DNA of 64,000 nt from the NCBI RefSeq assembly GCF_051020985.1, contig NC_135000.1:20676784-20740783 (forward strand). The letters run 5' to 3'. A model generated the notes under the pieces. That model made no database searches, was not told the DNA's origin, and was given only the letters and a program-made list of their open reading frames with translations. Position 1 is the first letter of the stretch. The number at the start of each line of letters is the position of its first letter. This document shows, in pieces, positions 37,091 through 49,680 of this stretch. Made by a program: the position numbers and the translations under genes. This DNA comes from Nomia melanderi (lineage: Eukaryota; Arthropoda; Insecta; Hymenoptera; Halictidae).

Positions 37091-39345
37091 ATCCGTGGAA
37101 CGCCTGGCACGCGCGCGAATTATTTTTTCATGATTTAGGGGATCTTCTGTGCGAGACGAAGCGTAGAGGACTTTTGGAGGATGAGGGTGATCGAGCTTTC
37201 TGCAGGACGATGCTCTTGATTCTACTGAACTGTGTTTCATTTTGGAAGTTAGTAAATACTTCTGGCTAGTTTTTGGTAGATTGTGCGCATCCATCGTGTT
37301 TTGAAATGTTAGAAAATTTCCGCAGTTTTAATTTCTTTTCGTTTGATCTTAGAAACGTTACAGAGTTTTTATAAAGATCGTAACTCATTTTATTGAAAGT
37401 GTTATTAGTAACTTAGACGATCAGTACAAAACATTTTCCAAAGGAGTTGTTTAACATTGGAACTTCCAGTAGCAATGACTGATTTGAGTTTTTTATCTTG
37501 CAGTTACCGATATCTTGAAAGTATCAAATATCCTAGAAGATTTTAAAAATAAGTAATTTCATTTGAATATTATGACGAGTACCCAAGGAAACTAAGTTAG
37601 AATATTGTTACCATTTTCATAAAGATTACGTATCAATCTTAAATGCTCGGCAGTTTCAGCGTTGAACTTTAAGATCCTGCACCTAATCCTCAATTACCAA
37701 CTATCTATGCTAGAACTTGCTACTGGAGCGCAAAGTTAAAGAAGACCATGAGTTGTACAAGAATCGGTGTACTAATGTAGGGTTCTAAAGCTTCTCCTAA
37801 GACACTTAGAGCCAGCTAGGATAAAGAGACGAAAGGCTGCTCGACGGAAGTCGAGTCCTGGCGGAACAGCGCAGACGCTCTTAGCCAGGTAGCACCGGCA
37901 GGATGGAGTTTAATCTTTCGCAACGCAACCGATCGGGTTGCAACTTTTCCACCGTCTGAAAGGAATTGCAACCTTAGCGATCTCTCGGAGTTCGGCCGTC
38001 GGCATGAATTATTCAGAGCAGCTGGGTAGCGGATGAAGCGAGCCCTATTCTCTCGCGTTAAACGCTTGACGACGATACTTCTCGTCCGGCGTTCACGCAC
38101 GCGCCACTTGTAACTCCGCTATTTTATTCGTCTCTACCGCGGATCAACGTCAGGATACAAATAAAACCGAGCTGATCCGCGTATTTCACCCTAACGACAC
38201 ACATGCCTTACGCGCGCGTGAAACTCGATTCTCGCTGCGAGTTGAAACGCTCGGACGATAATCTTTTCGTGGGTACACTGTCACTCAAAAGTTTCATGTC
38301 ACTGGAGATTATATGTATAACGAGGAATTTTCTATCGATTCGAGACAATATTCCGTGAGCACGATCTTTGATTTGCTTTTGGTTATTTAGATTTATTCAT
38401 TTTAATGAATATATGCATTTTATAACATTGACAATACTTGCACTAATAGCTTCGTTCCGAGTTTTTCTGATCTTCGAGTCGATCATAATTACAAATTAAA
38501 AAGAAAACTATTTCTACTCGAGACAAACTATAGTATAGTTACTTTTAAAACAGCTGTTCTGAAGTGTCAGTATCCATATTTTTCACTATAACGTATCAAA
38601 TGATTTAGTCATCCATTGAGAAACGGTCAATATTGGAACGTTAGAAATATTGACACACAAAAATCAATGAGATTCGCAACTTCTGGTTCTCAAGATAACT
38701 CCATCGCTCGGCTGCACGGTGATTTCTTTCTGCCCATCAGTCGAAGAGATATCGGGAAAGCCATTAATAAGTTTCCGGTACATAAAATATTGAATCTCAC
38801 AGTTTTTCAGCGCGCGCTGCGCGTGTTTCCCTCGGACGCTTTTCGCCCTGCGAACCGTCACGCTCCGACCTGATTCTTTCGCGTGGATGAGCGTCCGCGC
38901 GGTTGCGTGTCCGCCGTGATTACGGCGTGATTTAATTTCTTTATTCGTCCGCGACTTCCCGTCTCCCCTGTTCCGCGTCCGCGGCGATAAACACGCTCTC
39001 TAGCGCGGCCTTTGACGTTCCCGTGCGTTCGAGTCGTGCGCTGTATGCGCGCTGACAAAACGATACACTGTGTGTTTCAATCCTTTGCCGACGAGAACTG
39101 TTTAAAGTATTCAAAACCTTCAGTACACATAGCTAAATTATAGATCAAACTCTTAAACAGATTCCAGAACAAAAGGTCACTTTTTATTGTTCGAGCAACT
39201 GAATATTTCCATATTTGCCCATATTGGCTATGTTTGGAATTTTGTATTCTACATACTTATGCATATTTTATGTCGTCAATACAACGTTTATATTCAAAGT
39301 GTTATGAAAATACGTTGCAAAGAGATTAATTTATGAAATAGAACG
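37091..39345. other. Mixed non-coding region
   Basis: Bases 37300-37800 and 38280-38700 are AT-rich. Bases 37810-38270 and 38810-39060 are GC-rich. GCGGATCA and its complement TGATCCGC lie about 30 bp apart near 38140-38180. Nothing else is supported. Confidence 0.5.
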
Positions 39346-39594
39346 TTAACCCTTAGCCGTCCTATGTCGAGTCAGACTCAACATTCAATTTTATTACAAC
39401 ATTAACTTATTTTAACCATTTCTTCTACGTTTACTTGTAGTGTCACAATTTTACCATTTAAAGGTACCATTTCAGTGATTCCTAAGTATTCTGGAATAAA
39501 TAATTACAGCGTCATATGAAGTAATTGAATGAAGCAATGTCGATGTGAGCTTCAAATCGAGAAGCCAAGAGCACTTCGGACCGCAAAGGGTCAA
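39346..39594. mobile_element. TTAA-type MITE (piggyBac-like ends)
   Basis: The left end starts TTAACCCTTAGCCGTCC (39346). The right end read inverted starts TTGACCCTTTGCGGTCC (39594). The 21-bp termini match at 16 positions. The target is TTAA on the left and a decayed TCAA on the right. The 249-bp interior has no transposase frame. Short CCCTTT-ended elements flanked by TTAA suit piggyBac-mobilised MITEs. The autonomous partner is inferred, not seen. Confidence 0.6.
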
Positions 39595-40162
39595 TGAGCA
39601 ATGGAAGATGATTCTTTCTTCTGAAAGCTTCTTTCCTTGACCGTTTACTGTAAGACGTTCAATTACAGGGTGCTTGTCTTACCGTTTTGAGGATATACGT
39701 CCTCATATCGGCGATATCAGACTTATGTCTAAAATATAAAGTTGCAACTAATCGAATGACTCGAATAATGAAAGAGCACACAGATTTTTTTTCTTCCAGT
39801 AGGTACTTAAGAGTTCGATTTACAGTGTAACGGCAGTCCCTTTTTGAAAATACTCAGTACACTGGTTATTGGCGATCGATTATCGGCGCGCATCAATCGC
39901 GTGCTTCACGCCACGTTATCATGGATCTTCGCGCGTTAATACGTTCCTCTCGTCCGACCGAAATCGCCGGCGGAGGATGCGAGAGGAGAGAATGCTCGCC
40001 GCGAAATTCTGTCGAATCATTCGTCCGCTGCCGTCCGATGGAAGATTAATGCGAACGCCGGCTATTTTCGCAGTTTGTTTTAATCGTCGCGGAGTCGTAA
40101 CACTTGCTCGGCTGTTGGTTTTGGTCAGAATGTGACGGGAACGCTCGAAACGTTAACTGCAC

Positions 40163-40366
40163 AACCCTTTAACGGCGTTGAACGAGTATACACGGCATCG
40201 CTTGTTTTTAATTACACATCCAAATAAAGAATTTTAAAATGAGATACATGTTAAAGGGTTACGAAAATTTCAACGTTCCTGGCAAGAGGTAATTCATTTT
40301 CCCATGTTCCGAGTATACTCGTTATTACGCAAAAAATTGTCATTTTCTTGTGACGAGTGTACTCGT
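40163..40366. mobile_element. Probable decayed TTAA-type repeat with CGAGTATACTCG motifs
   Basis: AACCCTTTAAC (40163-40173) and its exact inverse GTTAAAGGGTT (40250-40260) form an 11-bp inverted pair 76 bp apart. CGAGTATAC occurs at 40183. The palindrome CGAGTATACTCG lies at 40310-40321, and CGAGTGTACTCG at 40354-40365. The CCCTTTAA ends resemble the element at 39346. Boundaries are uncertain and an intact TTAA duplication is not visible. Confidence 0.4.
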
Positions 40367-43300
40367 TGAATATCAAATTATACTCACGCCCCTGTGTATT
40401 ACAGTTCAGATACAGAATTTTGCGAAATAATTTGGTCTTCCAGTGATCAGCACTAGAACTATCGAGTATTCAATACGATTTATATGTAATTCTTATAAAA
40501 ATCATAAAAATAAATTTCTGTACATTTCCGCTGATCTTCGTTATATTATGCAAGTGAGACTAGTAATTGTTAAAATAATTTCGCAAAGTAAGGATACTGA
40601 AGTCAGTGATCGTGGCTGGTGCGGTAATTGCAATGTTAATGCGGCGCTCGTTTTCCGGCGAGATTTCCAGTCGCTCTAGAACTCGACATGTTTATGTGCT
40701 CGTAAGGAACTTAAGAAAGGGTAATGTTGAGAAACATTTAATGCGTCATTAGTTTGTGTCGGTACGGGCGTTACAGTGTGTTACTTTTTTGCCAGCGGAA
40801 AAATCAATGTAATTACCTGGCCATAAATGTTTATGTAAATTGAATTCGATCTGCTTAAAAGATTTCGTCCATATTCGTGTGTGCGCCGGAGAACTTTATT
40901 GGACTGTAATCCGCAGATTCTTGTTTCATTGGGCCGCGCGTGTTTCTTTCGTATCGGAATGCATAAAATTTACAAACTAGTAACGGCTAGATCGCGATCC
41001 GTAACGCAGATGTAGATATTTATAGAGTAATTTATAGAAATTGGAATTGAGAAAGAGTTATTTTGCTCTTACATATTATTAGGGGGTTAGGGTAATACTC
41101 GGGGAAGATAAGAGTGTCGTTAAACTCTTTTTTCCACGTTTTCTTGTATCAAGTTTTAGAGGATCAGACGCTCTGTCGGTGCATAAAATCCGCTGTCTAG
41201 TAATAATTGATATTTACTAAGAAATAGTAGTCAAATACGCAAGGAACAGCTAATCAAACTGTTTAAACAGTCGAAGTATTAACGAGAGAAATGTGATGGT
41301 CGAAAGTAAATTAAGTGTTCAGTGCAACATTTCTAATAAATAAATGATTTAAGCGGTTTCTGACGAATATACGATATTTTCTATATCAATTAGTAATTCG
41401 TTCACTTCTCCATAATTCTCCAATTATTTTGAGAATGCACATTTAGCTTGATTCACTTATTTACGCGGAATGTGCTGTTACCAGATTGACTGACGTAATC
41501 AAACATCCTTAATGTTTACCTCATACACGATTTAAGTGACTACTTCACGGTTATTTAGAGTTATTCAACTAACAAACTGAATTTCGACTATTTTGGTATT
41601 TCCACAGCAATGTGCATAAATTACACGTTTAGGATTGATCTATACATTCTATAACTCTCAAAGTGTTATCTAAAATTGATCAGTCATTTCGAATCGAATT
41701 ATCTCTGCTCGAGGATTGAATATTGAATTATATTCTACTATAAATAACCACGTTGCAGGAGCTACACTAATCTACAAAAGTCTGCATACACCTGTCAATT
41801 CTCAAATATCTGTATTCCTTCATTTACTCTCCCAATTTATTCGTTAACTCATTATTAATTAATTCTCACAGCAACAAGTTTTATGTATCTTAATATACCC
41901 TTATTAATTATGTAGTAGAATGCATGATTTTATATCTCACGAATTATCTACATTTCTATTAATCGAACCTAAGAAAAATCATCCCTTCTCAGTGGTTTTC
42001 CCAATTAAAAAATTAATAAATCAACTACTTACTGCCTATAGAATTCTTTCAATTTTCTCTTCTAAACATTACGAATTCAGTTGATGCACAGAAACTTCCA
42101 CAACCGACTGTACGCTAATCAAGCCATCTGTATTCTTTGGATCGAGCAACTACAAATACTTGATTTCCAACAACCAGTGCACATCGCGTTCAATGATCCA
42201 GGACAGTTAGCAGGTTATTACGATAAATTATAGGCGTGACATATAAAACAGAGCGCTCGCATCCTTTAATAAATCATATGCGTACCTCCACGTGAAATTT
42301 TCTTCGGCGTTCCCCATAAAAGTCTCGCCGAATGGCAAAACCTATCGGTACACGGATCACTCGATTACGAGACTTCCTGACGCTGACTGCGCGAACAGCC
42401 CCGTGGCTGTCGCGTTTCGCGTGTCATCCAGGATTCACCTATCTATCATCGGACAGCTACGTCATTTTCTTTCGCGGCTCGGGAAGCAATTACTCATCCA
42501 ACAGGTCCCAACAGATTTTTAGCCCTCCTCGACACCGTCGCGTCCGCTTATGTTTTTCTTCGTTCAGCAGATCGAATCGAATTACCCAGATCGATGCGCG
42601 GACGGGATCGCGCATCGACGTTGCATTTGAATTTCCTGTTGGAATACGCCGATACGGAAGATTGACTTCTTCAAACGAAGTTTTTCCTAGCCTTAATAAT
42701 GATTAACTGACCGTTAGTTCTTACAATAATATAACTTGATAGGAAAATGATTTCTTTTATGTCTCGGGAATTACGTTAAATTATATGTTGTACAGGGTTA
42801 TTAATTCGAAATGCTTCGTTGCCCTTTATAGAGATATTCTCTATTTACATTATTGTTTTAGGACCGTTACGTTTGATTATCACATTGTTACTGCGTCCGT
42901 ATTAATTGAAATTAAGAGTTTATGAATATGCGATTAGATGACTAATATTAGACACCTTTCATTGGTTTTAATTGCAGTTCTATAGTCGTTAACGATCGTA
43001 ACAGTGAACGGCAAAAAGTGCAGTTGCGCTTATGGAGCACTGAGATTCTTATATTACCTAAGTGATTGAGTGATTGTATTACTTAGAGCAGATATGATTT
43101 TGTATTCAAAGTCAGACGCAGAATAATTCATCGTACGATAAAACACACACACGATAAAGCACCATTACTCGAAATTAACACCTCAATTTCTCATTTTACT
43201 CTTTCATCATTTCTGCACGTGTAATATAACATATATTCGCTATTACGCATACAACATTATCTTCTCCCAAAGCGCCTATTCAACATATGAATCGTATTCT

Positions 43301-44318
43301 CTAAAATATGTTAATCCAATAATCCCCTAATTCATTATTAATCCTATATTATTCCCTTTTCTTTACCTGTATCTTATTTTCCTTGAAATTAACACCGATG
43401 CATCCTAATTCCTAATAACATAAAGCAATGTAAAATAGAAGAAATTAAAGCTTTCTTCGCTGGAATAAATCAGTTTTCCATAAAAATCGAATTGAATTTG
43501 CCTGGATCGACGCATGATCTGGATTACGGGACAAAATCGCATTCGAATTTTCGGTTGAATTACGCGGCCGGCCTGAATTTCCCAAGAAAGGGTGTCGCGG
43601 CATCGAAGGCGCCGGGAAATCGAACACGCCGGTGGAATCGATTCGATTTTATGTCGGATAATCGTGCGATAGAGGGGCGGGCCTCAGTGGGAAAACGATC
43701 GCTCGATTTATTCCATCGCTCGTTACGTTTCAGTGTCCTCGTTTGTTATCTTTATCGGGGCTCGGCCTCTCGCCCGTCGAAGACAACTTGTAGAATCGGG
43801 GGATCGGGGGCGTTCGAACGGAACAGCTCCGATGCTTTTCAGATACTATTCAGCGGTGTTTCACTTTTTGTCCTCGATTCTCTGGCCCCGATGGAAACTG
43901 GGAAACCGGCCCTTTGTTTCAAAAGGTGTACCGAATGTCCCGCAATTAACCCGTCAACCGAGCAGCGTAACTCTTCATCTGTGCTGGGCTCCAGCTTCCG
44001 ATAACATTCTGCCTTTCCATTTATCTGCCGCCTGATTCTTCGGTTCGGTTCTATGGACAATTCTCTGTTGCTCATAATTCATCGATTCTATCCATTTCTT
44101 AAATTCGACTGGTTTCTGGTTTCGTTATTGAAATAGTTGGACTTACACGTTCGTTGCGCGTTGAATCGTACAACTATGAGGGGTAGTTGTGGCAAGATGC
44201 TTTTACTTATGAAACAAGCGAGTATTATGAACTGATAATAGTTGCTGAATGTATCGATGTACAAATTAGTACATTATATTAGCGTCTTTTTTTTTGGAAT
44301 TATATAAAGTATCCTTCG
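40367..44318. other. AT-rich non-coding region
   Basis: This is the longest AT-rich stretch, 40370-42290, stop-dense in all frames. GC-richer blocks at 42290-42640 and 43500-44030 are open in several frames. The longest, 43492-44004 plus (170 codons), is opposed by an open minus frame at 43839-44075 and has no recognised domain. A 7-bp hairpin (ATAGAGA/TCTCTAT) lies at about 42828. Confidence 0.5.
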
Positions 44319-44400
44319 CTAATGTGTTTTTCTTTTGTCTGTTTCAGGTAAGAATACCTTATGGTTTGCGTTGTTTTATTGCGGTGACATATATGTGAGT
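44319..44400 (+). other. Strong candidate recursive (ratchet) splice site at 44347|44348
   Basis: The parts in order are a branch-point-like CTAAT at 44319-44323 with the A about 25 nt from the junction, a pyrimidine tract TTTTTCTTTTGTCTGTTT, CAG ending at 44347, and GTAAGA directly after. A second donor, GTGAGT at 44395-44400, would define a 47-nt recursive-splice exon. The exon-like segment cannot be a normal coding exon in any obvious context. The same arrangement occurs about 40 kb upstream at 4515. As known from Drosophila, such sites lie inside very long introns. Confidence 0.55.
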
Positions 44401-46570
44401 AGTAGAATTGAAAGCGCACGTTATTTGATATAGATCAAATTGAATAAAAGTCGACAGTGAAAGGAGCATCTGAATAATTCCAGGTTGGATTTTAAATATT
44501 AACGGATTCATTAATTTTACAGGGCTTCTTCGTTTTATTTTATTAAATAAATACATTAACTTTAACGTAGGCGAGTGAGTTTCTCAATGGTATACGTTAA
44601 TAAAGTTGAAATGAAATTTTATTTTCTTCCTTGCCTAATAAAATCATTCGTTGGGGCAATAAATTTCATTTAGTACACGAAGCCATAAATAACATCCTCC
44701 TTTCTTTTTTGTGAATTTACGCCCTGATCCCAGGCACTCCGTAATTTATACTAATCTGTTACACATTCGCGATCATTAATCTTGCCGACGGCTGTTCAAT
44801 TGAATCATTTTTATTACCGTTGTCATTTAATTATTATTTAGCGAGTATTCAGTGATCGTGGCGGAAGTCATTTACGACTCTACCTACAATTCTCTTTTCA
44901 TAAATTAGCTCAGCAGAAACACCAAGTTATGTAAACATCCGCTGTTTAACTCCACATACGGTAGCGTGCAAAATGTATCAACCTACAATTTCCGGTGTCA
45001 CATTTTAATCCACGATTTTATCTATCTTAACTATTCACTTAGCTATCCACTTCATTTTCCGTCTTGCTATTAACAACTCGTCGTCCGTACAAAATAATAA
45101 TCTAATATCACATCCTTACCGCTTAATTTAAAATTCTTCCAATTATTTCAATCACATAAGCGGTGTTGGAGACTTTATCTGTACCGTACCACAGCGTACG
45201 ATAATTTTGATAATGAATAGACGCGTAAACATAGATTCGACAATTCATTTTTTAAGTAACATATTGATTAATATAAATTTAAACCGAAAGAAAGTTAAAA
45301 CAGCAATCACCGTGAAAAATACATTCACTTTACGCCAAATTAAATGAACTTACAATTGTATAAAACCTAGATAATCACCGGTCCAACAGTCAAAACGTTA
45401 ATCTTTCAATCAAACGAAAATGGTATAATCTCCCACAAAGGTTTTCCCACAAAACCCCGAATAACGTGTCATAGCCTCGAATACTGAAGACCCAGCAGAC
45501 AGCATAATCAGTGTCTCGTTACCTGAATGATCAAATTACTCATTCCCCCATCGATTTCAGATATCAACCCCCGAAATCGCCATTGCGACTGCACTCGCTG
45601 GCAAAGAGTTAAAAGCCGTTTCAAAATTTAACGAGAATTCATCCGCAACGGAAACGATCCTCCAGCAAGGATCGACGTTAGAGCACGCCCGACCGATCCG
45701 CCCGAAATGAAAGTACACGCGCCGACCCCAGACGCGAATCGACATTATTCCCAGCTCGATATCTTCTCGCAATAGAAGTGGACATTGCTCCGGCTTGAAT
45801 TATTCGTTTTTCCTCGCCGGGGATTCGAGGTTCTCGACCCCGGCTGCACGGGTCTCATCTTTTTTTCTCCCCTCCGACCTGGAACCACCCCTCGCTCTCG
45901 CCCCCTCTCTGATCAATCGCGCGTTCAGAAATTTCTCCCAGACCCGTCGCGTCCCTTCACAGGGAATACTAGGTAAAGTAGAAGCTCCCTTCGCGAGCTT
46001 TAATTTCGTCGCCGAGGATCGACGAGGCCTCGCGGCCGGAAGGGCGTTCCGAGAGGGACGGGGGGATGCGGTGGAGATCGAGGCGAGAGCGAGAGGAAAG
46101 GGCGCGGATGGGGAGCACGGGCAAAGCGTAGACGGGAGAAAGCGAGCGAGAGCAGCAGCTCGCTCGACAGGGAATATCGCGCCGGGGTTGGATGCTAATT
46201 AGCATTTTCCAATTAAGCCGGCAAAGGCGGGAGGATCTCCCGCGAGCTGCGTTCTCCGGGAGACAGGGAATCGTTCCTTGCGAATTATCCTCCGCGTCGA
46301 CATCAAGAAATCGTGTTACGTCCCCGTAATTCCCGACTTTCGCGAGCCACCCCCGCGCCCCGCGGCCCGCGGCAGCCCCCGGGGTCCCGGGGAAACGCGA
46401 TACACGTTCGCACGCGTGCCTCGCTCGGCGCTCACGTTTCGCCCAGCGACACCGCAAACACCCGCGCCGAGCAGCCGCGTCGCGAGTTTTCGTGTCGCCG
46501 ACGCCGCGCTCTCGCCGCTCGGCCGTGTCTCTACGTGTTTGGTTTGCGATCTCAGGGGCGTTAAATGAAT
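44401..46570. other. AT-rich region passing into a GC-rich block
   Basis: Bases 44400-45540 are AT-rich and stop-dense. Bases 45540-46570 are strongly GC- and CpG-rich, with long frames open on both strands (45969-46457 and 46316-46864 minus, 45795-46202 plus). No frame has recognisable domains. The block resembles the promoter-like GC islands elsewhere in the window but lacks distinctive motifs. Confidence 0.45.
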
Positions 46571-49030
46571 TTCCGTCTTGCCGGTTTCCACCGATCCCTG
46601 GAAGTAGGTGTGCATGCTCTTTGAACGCGGGTACGCGTTAACTCGTGTGCGGTGTTGCAGCTGTTGTTGTTTCAGTATTCTTTGCTTCGCGGAACGGGGG
46701 TACACGGGGCTTTTATGGCGGAGCGTGTTACTTTCGAGGGGATTTTTGGGAAATTTTTGTGTTGTTTTAAGGAAGCTCTGATTCAAGTTCACATTAGTGG
46801 CGACGGTTGGGATATTCAACAGTTTTGCGATGGTATAGGTGTTCTTAAAATGGAAGCTGAGCAAAGGCGAAATAAAATTGTTGTTATAACTTGATATTAC
46901 AAATAACTGTACGTCGATTCTATATTTAAATTCATTTCATTTTTCTGCGATAAAAATTCTTATTTCGAAGTAACTCTTTCCAATACTTTTAAAATTCACT
47001 TCGCAGATTTCCGAATGCAAGTAACAAAAATTCAAGACAAAACCCCGGCATACTTATATCTTCAAACAAAAAGCTCAAACAAACTTTCACGCGGCTTTTA
47101 CATTGTTTCATCACTCCCATAACGAAGATTAATTTCTCCTTCATTCGAATTTCCCCAGAGCGCGTTAGGAGGAAAAAGAAGCAACTACACTTGGCCCGCT
47201 ATAAGCATTCCAGCAGTCACGTCTAAACGCGGGAACCTTTTATCATCCGAGTCACCGAACGCATACTTTCACCGAGATCTGCCTGGCAGAAAAAAACTCG
47301 GTGCGTCGCGTCGGGGGCCCGCGGAGTGGCTCGTTGTCCTTTTATTTCCTCCCCCGAAATCTCCGCCCGTTTCCGGGCCAGGCACACGCGCCGTATCCTC
47401 CGGGTTGCGCGTTTCCGCGTGTCCAATTACCAATTCGCCAATTAAAAGTTAGCGGCGGTGTATCGGGCGCGGACCCTCGAAAAATGTCTGCCAGGGCTCG
47501 ATTATAGGAAAAGTACGTTTACCGGCGTTTAGAGGGAGACTTTGAAAAAAAGAAGAGGGACGTGGGGGTAGGTTCTCGAGTCTCTTTCGTCGGAAGGGAT
47601 AGGGACGAAGAAAGGGAACACAAGAGAGGAACCGATAGTCCCCGAGGAAGGAGCTCGAATGTCGTGGGGAATCTTTGGAGAAGCGGTCTATGGAGGGCAT
47701 CGCGGAAGTAGACAGAGCCAATTACAATTTTCCAATTAAAACGTCCGTCGAGGAGATGCTTCCCCGTCGTCGGATCGAGGAGATCCCTGTTGAGCGGGAG
47801 AAATCGAACTGTGGGGCAAGCTCGGCTCGCGGCAGGCTGTTGCAAGCCGGGAACCGCTGAGTTATTTAGACACCTATAGTTTCTCGAGCATCCTTTTCGC
47901 GTTCACGTGACTTTGTCGAGGTTATCGGTACCGTGAGCTCGTAATCTCGAGTGCGTTGATTTTTTAACACGTTAACGGAATTTCGAGCGTTTTATGTAAT
48001 ATTGTTCATTATTCGATGGAGAAGATAAGTGGTTCTAGAAATTATTATTTTACATTGTTATAGTACTCGTGTTATTAAATATTTTCATTCGACGTCAATC
48101 TTCTGGATTTATCCATCTTAAAACTGTGTTTTACGTAATTTTGTGTTGTGAAAATTCGGCAAAATTACTTTGGATCTCGATTTTCTGAATATTTTTTACT
48201 CCGATTTTTGTTTCGAAAATAAAAGAGTTACATGAAAATATAAGATTGAAGAATTTATTTTTCATACGATGTGTTTGATGAGTAATAGATGTGGGGGTTT
48301 TTGAATGTATTGCTAAAAATGTGCTGTTAAACGCGTATTGTCTTGATTTTCGGGATATATGATCGAATGTGCGAGTGTTATATTTTATTAGAAATTATCA
48401 GAATTGGTATGTATTAAATTCGAGGCGAAAGTCGTCGATGTGTTGAGCTATGTATGCCCCGGAACGCATATTGCCCGGTTCGTTCCGCAACAATCTCAAC
48501 AAGTCGTGAACACAAGTTTCGCAGCAAAGTTTTGTTCACACTCGGTACAAATGTCGACAGTTATTCACACCTGCTTTAACAAAACTGAAGTCCTGTGTTG
48601 CGCACATTACCTTCTGTTCCTGCCCTGGACGTATTTATTGCTCGAATGTAACTTTTGTAATTACCATTTTGCGACTATGTAGTTTTATTACTTTCAAAAC
48701 TTTGCTTATACATTACACGGTATACCTCATTTTCGAAAAATCCGTCATATCCGTCATATTAGACTGTTAGAAAAGCTTGATTTCGAATCGACTAGACAAA
48801 ATTCCTAATTCTCTTCTCAATATCCAATAAATTCATCAATTTTCGCTTTCCATCCCAAACAACCCTCTGAAATCACCAACTAAAAAAGAGCTTCTAAAAG
48901 TGATCATCTGAAACACCCTGTGCATGTTTAAAAATCACCGCAAAGAAATTATCTCCGGTAAGATAACGCATTCCGGCTTAATGAACACAAATAGAGTCCA
49001 CGGGTAAAAAGGGTAAGCATTGATCCCTGC
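46571..49030. other. Mixed non-coding region
   Basis: A GC-rich block at 47140-47870 is open on both strands. Bases 46880-47130 and 47950-48960 are AT-rich. A 9-bp tandem word, ATCCGTCAT, is repeated near 48740. No gene or mobile element is recognised. Confidence 0.5.
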
Positions 49031-49497
49031 ACGCTCCTCGAGAAAAATGATTCGATTAACGTCGACAAAAAGAGAGACAGAGAGAGCAAGAGAGTGAACC
49101 GGACGGTAGGCTAGGGGCGCGGAAATTACACGCGTGACCCGAGCGTAGCCCGTGTCGACTGGTCGCGAGGATGTTAACTAATCGCCGGTGACGTTAAACT
49201 TAACGACCCGATGACGCTTACCGGGGGAGAACAAAGGGAGAATCGGCGTGTCGCGTCGCGGACGAGCGACGGGAGAGGGTCGGGGCGTGTGTGGGTCCGC
49301 GGCCGAGCATTTCGGGGCCCCAGCAACGAGCAACGGCAGCAACAATAATCCGAGCAACCCCGGCCGACGGAGGCTGGTGCTGCTGCCGCGCGCAGTGGTC
49401 AGCCGGAACGAGACGCGAGTTTAGCCGCAAATTATCGCGGCGCTGGGACGATAATGGAAATCCGATTGAAGCCGTCCATTTGCGACGCGTTATGGGA
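49031..49497. other. GC-rich block with GAGA and CAA/CAG-type triplets
   Basis: A GAGA-rich run lies at about 49068-49096, and CAACGAGCAACGGCAGCAAC at 49322-49341. The composition is like the 32-kb block, so it could be a leader or promoter region. Opposed open frames (49218-49508 minus, 49291-49563 plus) have no recognised product. Confidence 0.35.
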
Positions 49498-49680
49498 CTG
49501 TTTGGCATTTTAATTGGGAAATTGCAATTAACCCGCTCGGCTGTATTATCGTCCGACCTCTAGAACGGCCGACCGATTTCTTTCGACGTGCTCCTTCCAA
49601 CGGGAATTAATTAGACACTCGGCATTTCCGGTTATATAGGGTCGCGATAATTAGAGATGGTAAATACCTAATTACCGCCG
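49498..49680. promoter_or_regulatory. Candidate enhancer-like cluster of homeodomain cores
   Basis: TAATTA occurs at 49608, 49648 and 49669, with TTAATT at about 49510 and CAATTA at about 49524, within CG-containing DNA that is not AT-rich overall. TAATTA is the core site of many Antp/paired-class homeodomains. Chance cannot be excluded from sequence alone. Confidence 0.25.
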
